Source: Psychrobacter nivimaris (lineage in GTDB: Bacteria > Pseudomonadota > Gammaproteobacteria > Pseudomonadales > Moraxellaceae). Taken from it: 64,000 nt of DNA. Made by a program: the position numbers and the translations under genes. A model generated the notes under the pieces. That model saw only the letters and a list, made by a program, of their open reading frames with translations, was not told where the DNA came from and searched no databases. Shown here piece after piece: positions 10,169 to 19,657 of this stretch; within the stretch, counting starts at the first letter, position 1; each line of letters begins with the position of its first letter. Where the stretch lies: positions 1 to 64,000 of the forward strand of contig NZ_VZIZ01000011.1 of the NCBI RefSeq assembly GCF_009812035.1, given 5' to 3'.

Positions 10169-10220
10169 CGTATTATGAGATCCATTATCAACTAATAATG
10201 AAAAATATATTAATTATAAA

Positions 10221-10249
10221 AGAACCCAGTTAGTCTGGGTTCTTTTTTT
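10221..10249 (+). terminator. Intrinsic terminator of ohr
   Basis: Perfect 9-bp stem AGAACCCAG/CTGGGTTCT with a 5-base loop followed by a run of T, about 50 bases past the ohr stop codon. Confidence 0.93.
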
Positions 10250-10376
10250 GTTTGAAATCTTGGTGAAAAAGATTATCGCTACAACATCTCGTAACGGTTA
10301 AGCAGTTCGGCACGCGCTGATTTTATCGTTATAATAAGCGTATATATTTTTATCTAATAGCTGATAAGTGACTTTT

Positions 10377-13355
10377 ATGACTGATAATATAGCTGACAAT
10401 ACCGCCGATAACGACCACAACTCCCATCAAGCACTCGATCCTAAAACCTTACCGAATTTTGACGATATGCCAAATGTGGCACTGATGGATACCAGTCACG
10501 TAGACAAAGATCAGCCGCCCTTTATCTTAGTCGACGGCTCGTATTATCTGTTTCGCACCTATCATGCCCTCCCAAAGACCATGCAAAACTCGCAGGGTCT
10601 AATCACCAATGCGATTCGCGGTACCTTGAATGCGCTGCTAAAACTGATGCGTCGTTATCACCCTACTCATATGGCCGTCTGCTTCGATACAAAGTCACCG
10701 ACTTTTCGCCATCATATGTCGCCTGACTATAAGGCCGCTCGTCCGCCTATCGATATAGAGCTGGTAGAGCAAATTCCTTATATTCATCGTTTGGTCAGCG
10801 CCTTGGGTATTCCGCTATTACGTATCGAGGGTGCAGAGGCCGATGATATCATCGGTACACTTGCCTATCGTGCCGTCGAGCAAGGTCACCATGTGGTCAT
10901 CTCAACGGGCGATAAAGACATGATGCAGTTGGTTAATGACTGCGTAATACTAGAAGACAGCTTTACTGGTAAAGTCACGGATACACCAGCGGTGATCGAT
11001 AAGTTTGGTATCAATCCAAATCAAATGATCGATTTCTTAACGCTAATGGGTGATGCCTCTGATGGTATCAAAGGTGTACCTGGCATCGGTAAAAAGACCG
11101 CTAAAGACCTACTCGTTGAGTATGGTGATATTGAAAACATGCTCAAGCACATTGGCTTTATCAAAGGTCGCGGGGCGAAAGGTCTGATCGAACACGCCGA
11201 CGATATTCCTTTTAATAGGAAGCTAGCCACCATCGTCACCAACTTAGCCATCGGTCAAGATTGGAATGATCTAAAAATCAATACCGACCCTTGTGCGCAT
11301 ATAGATGAATTGCGCGACTTATATAATGAGCTTGAGTTTAGAAATGAGCTGGCATCGCTCGATCATCCAAATCACCCTGCCAATGGCTCTAAAAGTGTTG
11401 CTGATAGCCAAGCCAATACTGAGTCACAGGCACAGGTAGCAAAATCGCTCCAATCGACCAATACTGACAACATCAAAGACAGTACTAACCATGATAAAGC
11501 GTGGCACACTGTACTCGATGAGCCAGCGTTTGATAGCTTGGTCGAATTGTTAGAAGCTGCTCCGCATTTTGTCATTGATACCGAAACCACTAGCGTTCAT
11601 TGGCGTGATGCACAAATCGTCGGTTTATCTTTCGCATTGCAAGCACACGAAGCCTATTACATTCCGCTTACGCATAGCCTAGAAGGTGATGAGCTAATAG
11701 CCAAGCAGCTTGATCGCGATACAGTATTAGCTCGCTTAAAACCTGTCTTAGAAAATCCTAATATCGGTAAAATCGGTCAGCATCTAAAGTATGATGCGCA
11801 TATCCTCGCTCACTATGATATCGACCTAGTTGGCGCCATACATGAGCAGCCAAATAACTGGGCAATGGACACCATGCTTGCCAGCTACGTCATCAATGCG
11901 GCAGCTACTCGCCACGGTATGGATGATTTGGCACGTCATTATCTACAAACACAAACCATCAGCTTTGAAGATGTAGCAGGTAAAGGCGCTAAGCAAGTTA
12001 CCTTTGACCAAGTGGCCATCGATATCGCGAGCGACTATGCTTGTGAAGATGCTGATATCACCTATCAATTATTTGACGTATTCAGCGTTGAGCTGGCTAA
12101 CGATGCCAATAATGCCAAATTGCTACACGAGCTAGAGATTCCAACAGCAGAGATACTTTGCCAAATGGAAGCGCATGGCATTTTGATTAAACGTTCATTC
12201 TTAAACGAGCTGTCAAAACGCTTCGATGAAGAAATCATCGCCCTAGAAAAACGCGCCTATGAAGTGGCAGGTGAAGAATTTAACTTAGGCTCTCCTAAGC
12301 AATTAGGCGAGATGCTGTTTGAAAAGCTAGGCGTCGCTGGTGGCAAAAAAACCAAGTCTGGTCAATACTCGACTGGTGAGGCTGTACTATCAAAAATCGA
12401 TCATCCATTGGTCGATATTACGCTAGAGTATCGTGGATTATCTAAGCTCAAAAGTACTTATACTGATGCGCTGGATAATGTCGCAGATAGCGAAACCGAT
12501 CGCGTGCATACTAGCTACCATCAGGCATTAACGAGCACTGGGCGTTTGTCATCGACAGATCCTAACTTGCAAAACATCCCAATTCGTACTGCAACTGGTC
12601 GCTTAATTCGTCAAGCCTTTATCGCCCCAGAAGGTCGCGTTATTTTGGCAGCGGATTATTCACAAATTGAGTTGCGTCTAATGGCGCATTTCTCAGGTGA
12701 TAAGAACCTAACTCATGCCTTTAACGAAGGATTAGATATTCACGCAGCCACCGCTGCCGAAGTGCTTGGTAAGGATGTCGCTGACGTCACCTCGACCGAG
12801 CGTCGTAATGCTAAAGCCATTAACTTTGGTCTGCTATACGGGATGAGTGCCTTTGGACTTGCCAAGCAGCTACAGATGAGCCGCGGTGAAGCACAAGACT
12901 ATATCGATATGTACTTCGAGCGCTATCCGGGTGTCAAAAACTATATGATCAATACGCGTGCCAGTGCCTATGAACAAGGCTATGTCGAGACGATATTGGG
13001 CCGTAAGCTCTATACGCCTGATATCAATCATAGTAACCGTATGGTCAAGCAAGGTGCTGAGCGCGCGGCGATTAACGCCCCACTACAAGGCTCTGCTGCT
13101 GATCTAATCAAACTTGCTATGATTGCCGTTGATAAAGTGCTGCCAAAAGAGCAAGCCAAAATGCTGCTACAGGTTCACGATGAATTGGTGTTCGAAGTGA
13201 ATGCCGATAAAGTAGACGAAGTTAGCCAGCTAATTACCGATGCTATGCAAGATGTATTGACGACTACGGCAGTAGAAAAAGGCTGGAACGTCGACTTTGC
13301 AGTACCTTTACTGGTCGAGACCGATAGTGGTCAAAACTGGGATGAGGCGCATTAA
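10377..13355 (+). CDS. polA: DNA polymerase I
   Basis: PolA fills gaps and removes RNA primers in lagging-strand synthesis and excision repair. The 992-residue protein has all three activities. The 5' nuclease domain (about 40-330) has DSPTF-like KSPTFRHHMSPDYKAARPP and EADDIIGTLA. A low-complexity linker of about 50 residues follows. The 3'-5' exonuclease domain begins with FVIDTETTSVH, so its metal-binding acidic residues are kept. The polymerase domain has motif A ADYSQIELRLMAH, motif B RRNAKAINFGLLYGMS and motif C LQVHDELVFE. A GTG nine bases upstream (10368) opens the longest frame, but the ATG at 10377 is the simpler start. The N-terminal 40 residues before the nuclease domain are longer than in E. 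coli. Confidence 0.96.
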   Translation: MTDNIADNTADNDHNSHQALDPKTLPNFDDMPNVALMDTSHVDKDQPPFILVDGSYYLFRTYHALPKTMQNSQGLITNAIRGTLNALLKLMRRYHPTHMAVCFDTKSPTFRHHMSPDYKAARPPIDIELVEQIPYIHRLVSALGIPLLRIEGAEADDIIGTLAYRAVEQGHHVVISTGDKDMMQLVNDCVILEDSFTGKVTDTPAVIDKFGINPNQMIDFLTLMGDASDGIKGVPGIGKKTAKDLLVEYGDIENMLKHIGFIKGRGAKGLIEHADDIPFNRKLATIVTNLAIGQDWNDLKINTDPCAHIDELRDLYNELEFRNELASLDHPNHPANGSKSVADSQANTESQAQVAKSLQSTNTDNIKDSTNHDKAWHTVLDEPAFDSLVELLEAAPHFVIDTETTSVHWRDAQIVGLSFALQAHEAYYIPLTHSLEGDELIAKQLDRDTVLARLKPVLENPNIGKIGQHLKYDAHILAHYDIDLVGAIHEQPNNWAMDTMLASYVINAAATRHGMDDLARHYLQTQTISFEDVAGKGAKQVTFDQVAIDIASDYACEDADITYQLFDVFSVELANDANNAKLLHELEIPTAEILCQMEAHGILIKRSFLNELSKRFDEEIIALEKRAYEVAGEEFNLGSPKQLGEMLFEKLGVAGGKKTKSGQYSTGEAVLSKIDHPLVDITLEYRGLSKLKSTYTDALDNVADSETDRVHTSYHQALTSTGRLSSTDPNLQNIPIRTATGRLIRQAFIAPEGRVILAADYSQIELRLMAHFSGDKNLTHAFNEGLDIHAATAAEVLGKDVADVTSTERRNAKAINFGLLYGMSAFGLAKQLQMSRGEAQDYIDMYFERYPGVKNYMINTRASAYEQGYVETILGRKLYTPDINHSNRMVKQGAERAAINAPLQGSAADLIKLAMIAVDKVLPKEQAKMLLQVHDELVFEVNADKVDEVSQLITDAMQDVLTTTAVEKGWNVDFAVPLLVETDSGQNWDEAH

Positions 13356-13574
13356 TAATTAACTGCCATTTAATCAAGCATGTAAGGCACGATTATTTAT
13401 ATATCTTGCAGATATGAGAGTTTTTGATAACTGATACTACAATAAATCATTATATATTGTTTATATTAACAATCACTTATGACCAGTTAGTTATATTTCA
13501 TAACAGTAATATCTAGGTACGGGGTTTATAATAGGTCATCTGTTAAACATTAACTATTCGATATTTTTTGCTTT

Positions 13575-13602
13575 AAAGTGAGCCTTTGGGCTCACTTTTT
13601 TG
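13575..13602 (+). terminator. Intrinsic terminator downstream of polA
   Basis: Perfect 10-bp stem AAAGTGAGCC/GGCTCACTTT with a TTTG loop and a T run. It lies 220 bases past polA and directly in front of the next gene, which makes a start at the TTG inside this hairpin (13600) unlikely. Confidence 0.88.
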
Positions 13603-13641
13603 TTTTTAACACATTCTTTTGATACGCAGGAGCCAGTTATT

Positions 13642-14178
13642 TTGAGTTCAGATGGCATCATTGAAGTCCCTGGCATTATACTTTTGATAGTATGCCTATT
13701 GCGCAGTTCACAGTATTTTATGAAAAGTCATGTCAAACAAATTAAGGCTTTTTGGCTAGGAGCCGTACTTATATTTGTCTCTGTCATTCGTCGAGAGTTG
13801 AACTATCTACCAGACTTACTGGTTCCAAGCGATTTTTTGATGCTTGGTCAGTCTTATGACTGGTGGGAGGACAGCGTCCTTACCCTTATCTATCTCGTCG
13901 CCCTTGGTTTGCTGGTCTACTCGAGGCATTACCTATGGGCAGTGCTAAAAAACGTACCCGTTTCGCTCTATCTTAGCGTTACTGTACTTGCTATCATTCA
14001 GTACATGGGCGAGAACGCTATTATGTTCCCGCATACATTTGGTGAAATTGTCGAAGAGCTGGCTGAGACTGCAATCTACGGTATTGCCTTGACCTATTTA
14101 TGGCGATTTAAACTGGCTGACTATGAGTCATGTCTGGTTCAGAAGTTAAACTATAAGTTCAACCACGCCAATAATTAA
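13642..14178 (+). CDS. Small integral membrane protein, unknown function
   Basis: 178 residues with about five predicted membrane helices, among them EVPGIILLIVCLL, FWLGAVLIFVSVI, VLTLIYLVALGLLVY, LYLSVTVLAIIQYM and the segment ending LTYLW. Conserved-looking polar features are RRELNYLPD between helices and GEIVEELAETAIYG near the end. I do not recognise the family. The longest frame begins at TTG 13600, inside a terminator T-run; the TTG at 13642 has AGGAG 9 bases upstream and gives MSSDGIIEVPG, so this start is preferred. A hairpin terminator follows the stop codon. Confidence 0.7.
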   Translation: MSSDGIIEVPGIILLIVCLLRSSQYFMKSHVKQIKAFWLGAVLIFVSVIRRELNYLPDLLVPSDFLMLGQSYDWWEDSVLTLIYLVALGLLVYSRHYLWAVLKNVPVSLYLSVTVLAIIQYMGENAIMFPHTFGEIVEELAETAIYGIALTYLWRFKLADYESCLVQKLNYKFNHANN

Positions 14179-14251
14179 AACTATAAGTTTGATTTCTTAT
14201 GTAGCGACTTTGTTATCTTACAAAGACTTAGTAGAAATTTCATAAACAATT

Positions 14252-14280
14252 ACGGCTACTCATCTTGAGTAGCCGTTTTG
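14252..14280 (+). terminator. Intrinsic terminator after the membrane protein gene
   Basis: Perfect 11-bp stem ACGGCTACTCA/TGAGTAGCCGT with a 3-base loop and a short T run, 74 bases past the stop codon at 14178. Confidence 0.85.
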
Positions 14281-14465
14281 CGTTCTAATCATCGTCTTAC
14301 ATTTTTTGAACATCCTGTCACACCTTACTACTAGTGAAAAGTTGATTAAGCGTACAAACTGAGAAGCATATTATCTACATTGCAATGAGCGATGCTTTAA
14401 CAAGCCAGCGCGATATTTTACTTCTAATGATGGCAACATCTAATAACTACAATAAGGAATTATTC

Positions 14466-14840
14466 ATGGAAAACTCAAAAAATCCACTACCAGAAGAGAT
14501 GGATCATATTGACGGTAATCGTCGTGACAACAATGACAACGTCGATAACTTAGATAACAACAATCAAGATGAACAAGACAACCAATTGGTCGATTTGGAC
14601 AATCCTATGCTGCATACCATCGATAACGATGATGTGATTGATAATAGTGCGGGATTTAATAACTCAGAAGTCGGTAGTGATGCGACCCAAGGGCTGACAC
14701 CTGCGCATCGTCAAAATATCGATGAGTCACGGGTCGATGAGATTTTGGTTCAAGACAACCTTGATGACAGCGATTATCCAGATGCGATGGATATTGTGGA
14801 TAGAGAAGCGGCCGAACGTAGCAACGATGATGACTTTTAG
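14466..14840 (+). CDS. Highly acidic small protein, unknown function
   Basis: 124 residues, extremely rich in Asp and Asn with almost no hydrophobic core; stretches such as DNVDNLDNNNQDEQDNQLVDLD suggest a disordered or cation-binding protein. It has no signal peptide, Cys or membrane segment. The longest frame starts at ATG 14385 without a ribosome binding site; the ATG at 14466 has AAGGA 7 bases upstream and gives MENSKNPLPEEMDHIDGN, a more natural start. It is followed by a bidirectional terminator shared with hemH. I recognise no domain; the C-terminal DAMDIVDREAAERSNDDDF segment looks like the most ordered part. Confidence 0.7.
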   Translation: MENSKNPLPEEMDHIDGNRRDNNDNVDNLDNNNQDEQDNQLVDLDNPMLHTIDNDDVIDNSAGFNNSEVGSDATQGLTPAHRQNIDESRVDEILVQDNLDDSDYPDAMDIVDREAAERSNDDDF

Positions 14841-14870
14841 CACTTAATACGATTGTTGACCTACCCCTCT

Positions 14871-14917
14871 AAACCAAAAAAGCACGCTTAACTATATTAA
14901 GCGTGCTTTTTTGGTTT
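14871..14917. terminator. Bidirectional terminator between the acidic-protein gene and hemH
   Basis: Perfect 21-bp inverted repeat (14871-14891 with 14897-14917) around a 5-base loop. A runs on one side and T runs on the other serve both convergent genes. Confidence 0.93.
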
Positions 14918-14954
14918 TACTATTCAACTTACTGAAACAGCGCCTCTTAATTGA

Positions 14955-15974
14955 CTAAACCCAGCCATCTAGCGTGCCAGCCCAACCTTTTATCAAAGGC
15001 AAGCTCAACGCTTCAAGCAATTCAATATGTGTCTCATCAAGGTTTAGTGCAGGAATATAATGATACTCTTGCCCGCCAGCATTAAGGAAGTTGTCACGGT
15101 TTTCAATGGCTAACTCTTCTAGTGTCTCTAGACAGTCTGCTGAAAACGCCGGACTGATTACCTGTACCGAGCGCACACCTGACTTACCCCAATCTTCCAA
15201 CACCACATCGGTATATGGCTTAACCCACTCTTGCTTACCAAAGCGTGATTGGAAACTGATAATCCATTCGTCATCGTTCAGGCCAAGCTCATGTGCCACT
15301 TGCGCAGCCGTACATTTACAACGTTTAGGATACGGATCACCTTTATCAGCATAAGGCTGCGGGATACCATGAAAACTAAACATTAACTTTTCAGGCTTGC
15401 CATGCTTCTCTTGAAAACGGCGAATAGAGTTGGCCAAAGCTTGAATATATAGCGGATGGGCAAAGTAGTCTTTGACAATCGTATAGTTTGGCAAGTTGCG
15501 TTGCTTGAGCGTCCACTTCGTCAGCGCATCATATACGGCACCACCTGAAGAGGCAGAGTACTGTGGAAACAACGGCAGAATAACAAAATGATCAACCCCT
15601 TCACCACGTAGCGCATCCATAACGTCAGGTAAACCAGGGTTACCATAGCTCATCGCAGGATGCACGGAGACTCGAAATGGTGCCACACTATCAGCCAAAC
15701 GTGGTTCTAATAGCTCAACTTGGCTTTTTAGTATTTTACGAATTGGTGAATCACCTTCCCAAATACTGGCGTAAGCCTTTGCTACGCGCTTAGGACGACT
15801 TGGTAAGACAAATAGATTCAGAATAATAGCCCATAGGAATTTGGGAATCTCGATCACTCGTGGGTCTGACAAAAACTGTTTGAGGTAGCGACGTACGGCA
15901 GGTGCCGTTGGCTCATCTGGGGTACCAAGATTCACTAACAAAACGGCAATACGTGGGGGCAATTTAGGTTTCAT
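14955..15974 (-). CDS. hemH: Ferrochelatase
   Basis: HemH inserts ferrous iron into protoporphyrin IX, the last step of protoheme synthesis. The 339 residues match bacterial family length. Seen are the N-terminal [14 protein letters not shown], the catalytic histidine in [20 protein letters not shown], and the C-terminal [21 protein letters not shown] with the conserved Glu-rich helix. A Cys pair in [10 protein letters not shown] is present. The upstream region on the minus strand has no clear Shine-Dalgarno. The gene ends against the bidirectional terminator and has no co-directional neighbour. Confidence 0.96.
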   Translation of the reverse strand: MKPKLPPRIAVLLVNLGTPDEPTAPAVRRYLKQFLSDPRVIEIPKFLWAIILNLFVLPSRPKRVAKAYASIWEGDSPIRKILKSQVELLEPRLADSVAPFRVSVHPAMSYGNPGLPDVMDALRGEGVDHFVILPLFPQYSASSGGAVYDALTKWTLKQRNLPNYTIVKDYFAHPLYIQALANSIRRFQEKHGKPEKLMFSFHGIPQPYADKGDPYPKRCKCTAAQVAHELGLNDDEWIISFQSRFGKQEWVKPYTDVVLEDWGKSGVRSVQVISPAFSADCLETLEELAIENRDNFLNAGGQEYHYIPALNLDETHIELLEALSLPLIKGWAGTLDGWV

Positions 15975-16370
15975 AGCAGCACTTTATTAGCAGTAAGTTA
16001 TTAAGGGTTAGGTCAAAATAATAAGAGACGATACTGTTAAGACACAGTTGAACGAACACCTCATTAGTGTAGCATTTTATCTATTAATGACGCGGGCTAA
16101 AAGCGCCCCTATACAATTTGATACGCAGTTGCTATTTATTGACTCTTGATTACTTGATGCTGGCGGCTTACTCGTTATTCATTTATAAAGTATGTTCCAT
16201 AAAAACTACGATCGATGCGCTCGAAAGGCGCGCTCGACGGTTGTACTCCAACGCGCATCACCATACAATAGGCAGGCCCAGTTTATAAAAACCGTGTAGG
16301 TAAAATAGCCTGTTAGTAATGTGCCATTTTGCTTTTATTTTATTGATGATTGTAGTCTTGCGAGGTAGCT
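15975..16370. other. Intergenic region hemH-metX with a GC-rich hairpin
   Basis: Divergent promoter space of about 400 bases. Its clearest structure is a GC-rich segment in an AT-rich surrounding: GATGCGC (16214-16220) pairs with GCGCATC (16253-16259), and inside lie TCGA/TCGA and GTTG-TACTC-CAAC pairings. It sits about 110 bases before metX and has no following T run, so it is not an ordinary terminator. I do not recognise a known SAM riboswitch class in it. Confidence 0.4.
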
Positions 16371-17828
16371 TTGAACGCACGCTCTGATAATACCAGTGAC
16401 CAGCATCCTAATTCACAACCTCACCCTAATAGCTCAGCCAATATTGAAAGTGCTGTAGGGTCTGTGGGTGTCGTTACGCCCCAAAATTTTCATTTCGCGG
16501 AGCCCTTAACGTTAGAATGCAACCGTACCCTACCCTCGTTTGACTTGATGGTAGAGACTTACGGTACGCTCAATCGCGATAAATCAAATGCGATTCTGAT
16601 TTGCCACGCGTTATCTGGCAATCATCATGCAGCTGGCTTCCATAGTGCTGATGACAAAAAAGCAGGCTGGTGGGACAATATGATTGGCCCCAATAAAGCA
16701 ATTGATACCAATCAGTTTTATGTAGTATGTGTCAATAATATCGGCAGCTGTTTTGGTTCAACAGGGCCTACCACTATTAACCCTGATAGCGTTGATTCGG
16801 ATAGTGTTAGTTCGGACAGCCTTGATGCAAATAGCAGCGATGAGCCGCAAGTGTATGGCCCTGATTTTCCGCTGATCACCATCAAAGACTGGGTAAAAAC
16901 CCAAGCAATGCTCTCAGATCGTCTAGGCATCGACGTTTGGCATGCGATTGTTGGTGGTTCAATGGGCGGTATGCAAGCGCTACAATGGTCTGTTGATTAT
17001 CCAGAGCGGTTAAAGCGCTGTGTGGTCATCGCCAGTACGCCAAAGCTATCTGCTCAAAATATCGCCTTTAACGAAGTGGCGCGCCAATCTATATTATCCG
17101 ATCCTGACTTCAAAGACGGGCGCTATATACAAGAAGGCACTTATCCTCGTCGCGGACTGATATTGGCGCGTATGGTTGGGCATATTACCTATTTAACTGA
17201 TGACGCGATGAAAGCCAAATTTGGCCGTGATTTAAAATCAGGTAAATTCATGTATGGTTACGATGTCGAGTTTCAGGTCGAAAGCTATCTACGCTATCAA
17301 GGCGAACGCTTTAGTGAAAACTTCGATGCCAATACCTATCTGCTCATGACCAAAGCCTTAGATTACTTTGATCCGACGCGCGACTATCCAATACGCGACT
17401 ACCCATCAACGGTAGCAAAAGATACTACAGAGTCGGCAGTGCAAATAGAAGACTCAATCGCGGCGTCAGTCGAATCTAGCAAAGCCAATGCACAGAGTGA
17501 GTTAGAAGATGCAGTGACGACGATTGAAGATATTGAATCTGATCGTCAGCTAGAGCTTTCTGCGCTCAAAGCAGCCTTTGCCCATACACAATGCCAATAT
17601 CTGGTCGTATCATTCACCACTGACTGGCGCTTTGCACCTGAGCGCTCGCAAGAGATTGTCGATGCGCTGATGGCCACTGGCAAACCAGTCAGCTATATCA
17701 ATATTGACGCGCCGCACGGACATGACTCATTCTTGTTTGATATTCCTCGCTACATGGGTGCGGTTAAAGGGTTTTTGACTGCGCCATTTATTACCCCTAG
17801 CCGCCCAGCCACAGGAGAGCGCTCATGA
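16371..17828 (+). CDS. metX: Homoserine O-acyltransferase, MetX family
   Basis: MetX activates homoserine with an acyl-CoA for methionine synthesis. Motifs include [25 protein letters not shown], the nucleophile elbow [12 protein letters not shown], and the C-terminal Asp/His parts FTTDWRFAP and [10 protein letters not shown] of the catalytic triad. At 485 residues it is about 100 longer than typical, because of a Ser/Asp-rich insert around 140-160 and an acidic insert around 345-395, both of low complexity. The frame starts with TTG, with GAGGT close upstream; no good ATG exists before the conserved core. It overlaps metW by four bases. MetX proteins paired with MetW in gammaproteobacteria can be succinyltransferases, so the acyl donor (acetyl or succinyl) cannot be decided by eye. 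Confidence 0.92.
   Translation: MNARSDNTSDQHPNSQPHPNSSANIESAVGSVGVVTPQNFHFAEPLTLECNRTLPSFDLMVETYGTLNRDKSNAILICHALSGNHHAAGFHSADDKKAGWWDNMIGPNKAIDTNQFYVVCVNNIGSCFGSTGPTTINPDSVDSDSVSSDSLDANSSDEPQVYGPDFPLITIKDWVKTQAMLSDRLGIDVWHAIVGGSMGGMQALQWSVDYPERLKRCVVIASTPKLSAQNIAFNEVARQSILSDPDFKDGRYIQEGTYPRRGLILARMVGHITYLTDDAMKAKFGRDLKSGKFMYGYDVEFQVESYLRYQGERFSENFDANTYLLMTKALDYFDPTRDYPIRDYPSTVAKDTTESAVQIEDSIAASVESSKANAQSELEDAVTTIEDIESDRQLELSALKAAFAHTQCQYLVVSFTTDWRFAPERSQEIVDALMATGKPVSYINIDAPHGHDSFLFDIPRYMGAVKGFLTAPFITPSRPATGERS
16785..16829 (+). repeat. Three 15-bp tandem repeats inside metX
   Basis: Units at 16785, 16800 and 16815 (GATAGCGTTGATTCG, GATAGTGTTAGTTCG, GACAGCCTTGATGCA) encode [15 protein letters not shown]. 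They form a small in-frame minisatellite in a surface loop of MetX. Confidence 0.8.
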
Positions 17829-18433
17829 GAATGGATCACCAACTGGCAGAGCGCTGGATTGCGCCGCAAGCACATGTACTGGACTTAGGTTGTGGCAATG
17901 GCGAGCTACTTGCCCACTTACAGCAAAAACTAGGCGTAACAGGTTACGGACTAGAGATTGATGAAGACAAAATCAATGAGGCAATTGGCAATGGCTTGTC
18001 AATTGTCGAGCAGGACCTCAACGATGGTCTAGCGCGCTTTGCTGATAACAGCTTTGACACGGTCGTCATGGCACGTGCCCTACAAGCAGTAAAAGCACCT
18101 GACGAGTTGTTGCTTGATATGCTGAGAGTTGCCCGTGAAGCAGTCATCACTTTCCCTAACTTTGCGCATTGGCAAAACCGTATTCATTTAGGGCTAAAAG
18201 GTATGATGCCTGTCTCTGAAGCGCTGCCTTACGAATGGTACAACACGCCGAACATTCACCTATGTACCTTTAAAGATTTTGAACTGTTATGTGCGCAGCA
18301 TGATATTCATATTATTAATCGTTTTGCCGTTAGCGATTCTGAGAAAGGTCACACACCGCTAATGAAAGCGTTAATAAGACAAGCCCCTAACTTTTTAGCA
18401 GACGTCGCTATCTACCGAGTGACCAAGAAATAA
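17825..18433 (+). CDS. metW: Methionine biosynthesis protein MetW
   Basis: 202 residues of the class I methyltransferase fold. The SAM-binding motif [15 protein letters not shown] is at about 18-32, then GYGLEID and [13 protein letters not shown]. MetW is regularly encoded with MetX and is needed for full methionine synthesis in several proteobacteria, though its reaction is not settled. The ATGA overlap with the metX stop codon implies translational coupling. A second ATG two codons later is possible. Length and motifs are typical. Confidence 0.94.
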   Translation: MRMDHQLAERWIAPQAHVLDLGCGNGELLAHLQQKLGVTGYGLEIDEDKINEAIGNGLSIVEQDLNDGLARFADNSFDTVVMARALQAVKAPDELLLDMLRVAREAVITFPNFAHWQNRIHLGLKGMMPVSEALPYEWYNTPNIHLCTFKDFELLCAQHDIHIINRFAVSDSEKGHTPLMKALIRQAPNFLADVAIYRVTKK

Positions 18434-18846
18434 CCGGTGAATGCTCAGCTGTCTTTATGTTTTATAGAATACCAAACAGTGCTGTACGTACTGATATTAA
18501 CCTTAATAGATTGTTAACTTAATATAATTTTTTAGTAACTGTCTGATTTTGTTAAGGACAATCAAGTACAAACGTCTATGAGACCTTGTAATTAGTATTT
18601 GAGTTTCGTAAGTTTGGGTGTTAAGCTAGCAAAATATTGTCAGCCACCCCACTATTACGACCGTTTGTCTAATCAGTTAGGGTGAAATCTCTGATTTAGA
18701 GATGACAACCCCCTTTTGCTAATGATTAGGTAAGTTCATATCGCAAGATTCCACCTAATTGTTATCGCCGTCTGACTGTCTTTAGCGAGACAATGTTTAG
18801 CGGTACAATTCTTTTTGCTTATTAACTGCCTAATTTTGGAGCTGCT
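18434..18846. other. Intergenic region metW to Sel1-repeat gene
   Basis: About 410 AT-rich bases. No tRNA, convincing open frame or strong terminator was found. It holds several short TTAG/CTAA-type inverted segments around 18670-18760, none convincing. Confidence 0.4.
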
Positions 18847-19428
18847 ATGAAATTATTAAAAGCTGCGTTGTTTACTGCATTATTTTCTTGTGCTGGTTTA
18901 GCCAATGCTGAGTTAATATCAAACGTACCGCTTGATACCTCACGTTTTGAGCTGATGCCTGTGAGCGAGTTGTCTAGTCGTGCCGCCCAAGGTAACGATC
19001 ACGCTCAGTTCTATCTGGCCAAGCGTTTGCAAAAAGGTGAAGGTATTGCGCAAAATACCCAACAAGCAATCCAGTGGTACACCAAAGCCGCTCAGCAAGG
19101 TGTTGCCCCTGCTCAGTTAAACCTTGCCATCATGTATTTGCGCGGCGAAGGTGTACAGCCTAACTTGCAACAAGCCCGTCTGTGGTTAGAAAAAGCTGCG
19201 ATGCGTGGCGATAACCGTGCCAGTTACACGCTTGCGCTATTAGATGAAAAGCAAAAAAATCTGGTCGATGCCTATAAATGGTATGACTTGGCTGCCCGTG
19301 ATGGCATGTTAGACGAAAAAGTCCGTAACAAAGCACGCGGTAAAATTGGTCAGTTGGCATTAAACTTATCAAGTGATGACATCGCCAGTGCTCGTAGCAA
19401 AGCAGATACTTGGTTCCAGAGTAAGTAA
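18847..19428 (+). CDS. Exported Sel1-repeat (TPR-like) protein
   Basis: 193 residues. The signal peptide MKLLKAALFTALFSCAGLANA ends at an AxA site near residue 21. After a short spacer come Sel1-like repeats: HAQFYLAKRLQKGEGIAQN, APAQLNLAIMYLRGEGVQPN and RASYTLALLDEKQKN, each with the A..YLA / G.GV.(Q/P)N pattern. Sel1 proteins are alpha-helical solenoids that bind partner proteins, often at the envelope. The partner is unknown here. GGAG lies just upstream of the start, and a terminator follows. Confidence 0.88.
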   Translation: MKLLKAALFTALFSCAGLANAELISNVPLDTSRFELMPVSELSSRAAQGNDHAQFYLAKRLQKGEGIAQNTQQAIQWYTKAAQQGVAPAQLNLAIMYLRGEGVQPNLQQARLWLEKAAMRGDNRASYTLALLDEKQKNLVDAYKWYDLAARDGMLDEKVRNKARGKIGQLALNLSSDDIASARSKADTWFQSK

Positions 19429-19461
19429 ACTCTAACTTTCGTATTACGAATTGAATATAAA

Positions 19462-19490
19462 AAAAGCTCAGTATTTTACTGGGCTTTTCT
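19462..19490 (+). terminator. Intrinsic terminator of the Sel1-repeat gene
   Basis: 12-bp stem AAAAGCTCAGTA/TACTGGGCTTTT with one G-T pair and a 3-base loop, 33 bases past the stop codon. Confidence 0.85.
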
Positions 19491-19657
19491 GTTTTCTATA
19501 ACATCAAGCCAAGCAATACAAACTATTCAAAACCCATCTAAAATTTGCTACACTACGCGCGCATTAATCAATTCCACAATTGAGATAATGTTATATACCT
19601 ATCTACTTTTTTATTATCATTGCACTAGGTTTGCGACCTAGCCAGCAGGAGAAAGAC

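Noticed and set aside
14385..14465. Upstream ATG start for the acidic protein
   Set aside because: No binding site precedes it, while AAGGA lies 7 bases before the ATG at 14466.
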